DNA of 64,000 nt, taken from contig JAILZT010000007.1 in NCBI GenBank assembly GCA_023512345.1, positions 124,001-188,000 on the forward strand, read 5' to 3'. This document shows, in pieces, positions 62,983-64,000 of this stretch. The stretch comes from Paenibacillus sp. GTDB lineage: Bacteria; Bacillota; Bacilli; Paenibacillales; Paenibacillaceae. Below the pieces are notes generated by a model. It was given only the letters and a program-made list of their open reading frames with translations, made no database searches and had not been told where the DNA came from. Both the position numbers and the translations under genes were made by a program. How positions within the stretch are numbered: position 1 is the stretch's first letter; each line of letters opens with the position of its first letter.

Positions 62983-64000
62983 AGTCGACATTAGATGCTG
63001 CGGTGCATGTTTTTGGAGTGCGGCATTTATCTCCAGGCGGTGCGAAGCATGTCTTGGATTACTTGGATAAGCTTCAGCCTACAGCCGTTCTTATTGAAGG
63101 GCCTGCGGATGCCACAGATGAGATCAAGCATTTGACGAACCAGATTACGAAGCCTCCAGTCGCTATATTAGCATTTACGGATGAGATTCCAGTACGGACG
63201 GTGTTATGGCCTTATGCTGTGTATTCTCCAGAGTATCAAGGTATGAAATGGGCCAAAGAGAACGGTGCATACTCTGCATTCATTGATCTACCCTCTTCAG
63301 TTACGCTTGCCATGCAGGATGCAATAAGAACACACACAGCTGAGATCGGTGAGTCTTCACAGCCGGAAGTCCAGAAAGAGATCTCAGTATACACACGAAT
63401 TGCAGAAATTGCCGGAGAATATGACTACGACATGTATTGGGAGCGGAATTACGAGCATAACGCCAATGAGGAAGCTTACCGTGATGTCATACTTTGCTTT
63501 TCTGCGGAGATGAGAGCGTTAACTGAGGAGAAAGAAAAGTGGGAGCAGCCAGCGGAGTTTGCATATAATTATGTTCGCGAATCCTACATGCGGCGCCAGA
63601 TTAAGGAAACGATAGCAGCAGGTCATGATCCTAACAAAATAGTCGTGATCTGCGGTGCCTACCATGCAGCAGCCTTAGCTGACTTAACGCAGTCCATGAG
63701 TGATGAAGAGCTTTCAACGCTGCCTTCACGTAGCACCAAGTTAACCCTGATGCCTTATTCATATTATAAGCTCTCCACTATGTCTGGATATGGAGCAGGG
63801 AACGGAGCTCCCCATTATTTCGAAATGATGTGGGAGGCGATGGAAGCAGGTTCGCCAGAGAATCTGCCCCACAAGTATCTTTCTTCTGTAGCAAGATACA
63901 TGCGGAGCGAAGGAACGCAGCGTTCTACGGCGGAGGTGATTGAAGCCGTTAGGTTAGCTGAGTCTTTGGCTGCATTGCATGGAGGCAGTGCACCCACTCT
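62979..64000 (+). CDS. DUF5682-type protein, 3' truncated by window
   Basis: GTG 62979 (AAGGAG upstream) opens a frame that stays open to base 64000, 340 codons. It begins AAVHVFGVRHLSPGGAKHVLDYL and QPTAVLIEGPADATDEI, which are the recognisable DUF5682 N-terminal blocks (G-x-R-H-x-S-P and IEGPAD). Later blocks are YERNYEHN-like (DMYWERNYEHNAN), VVICGAYHAAAL and MPYSYYKLSTMSGYGAGN. The fold may be related to the TraB/ChaN/EreA group of metal-dependent hydrolases; this is inference. Coupled to the ATPase, so probably its functional partner. Confidence 0.85.
   Translation, partial: MKSTLDAAVHVFGVRHLSPGGAKHVLDYLDKLQPTAVLIEGPADATDEIKHLTNQITKPPVAILAFTDEIPVRTVLWPYAVYSPEYQGMKWAKENGAYSAFIDLPSSVTLAMQDAIRTHTAEIGESSQPEVQKEISVYTRIAEIAGEYDYDMYWERNYEHNANEEAYRDVILCFSAEMRALTEEKEKWEQPAEFAYNYVRESYMRRQIKETIAAGHDPNKIVVICGAYHAAALADLTQSMSDEELSTLPSRSTKLTLMPYSYYKLSTMSGYGAGNGAPHYFEMMWEAMEAGSPENLPHKYLSSVARYMRSEGTQRSTAEVIEAVRLAESLAALHGGSAPT

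Overview
The window looks like chromosomal DNA of a Paenibacillus-type Gram-positive soil bacterium. The evidence is strong AGGAGG-type ribosome binding sites, frequent TTG and GTG starts, YesM/YesN-type two-component systems beside sugar ABC transporters without their own ATPase, a Bacillus-like des-desK-desR locus, and secreted proteins with copper-amine-oxidase-N-type domains. I saw no rRNA, tRNA, prophage or CRISPR array. Genus and gene names rest on recognition of protein sequence, not on a database search.

Layout. 1-3335: end of an oligosaccharide import and degradation operon (two permeases, a GH105 unsaturated uronyl hydrolase, an SDR dehydrogenase). 3336-4009: terminators, a hairpin repeat and the decayed 3' end of an IS1182-like transposase. 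4010-7486: an unrecognised 510-aa protein, an MgtC-like membrane protein and an aldose-epimerase-like protein. 7647-17015: a monosaccharide unit made of a membrane-anchored sugar-binding sensor protein, histidine kinase and AraC-type response regulator, then a ChvE/GguA/GguB-type importer preceded by a perfect cre site. Between its two halves lies a decayed membrane-protein gene and a repeat-rich intergenic block. 17136-33817: mostly single genes: TraX-like protein, lipoproteins, metallophosphoesterase, nitroreductase, parvulin-type foldase, LytTR regulator, lactonase, an Hfq-like protein, PAP2 phosphatase, aromatic acid exporter-like protein, HelD, two MFS transporters, a MarR repressor and a transaldolase-like aldolase. 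34099-45962: macrodomain, acetyltransferases, rpiA, VanZ-like protein, a MarR-MMPL efflux operon, TPR, RCC1-like and aldo/keto reductase genes and small proteins.

46504-54567 is a second sugar locus: binding lipoprotein and two permeases, then histidine kinase, a membrane-anchored binding protein and an AraC-type regulator. 54891-57859 is the membrane-fluidity system (desaturase, DesK, DesR) with a visible DesR-like box. 57900-58530 is noncoding and full of repeats. 58531-64000 is an apparent operon of SWIM zinc finger protein, HEAT-like repeat protein, MoxR-type AAA+ ATPase and a DUF5682-type protein cut by the window edge.

Three things deserve most attention: the SWIM/HEAT/MoxR/DUF5682 operon as a poorly understood ATP-driven system; the two independently built three-component sugar sensors, each pairing a membrane-anchored binding protein with a YesM/YesN pair; and at least three families of noncoding repeats (a hairpin element in three copies, a 25-bp GGACTC-type unit in at least seven copies in two clusters, and a local tandem array).
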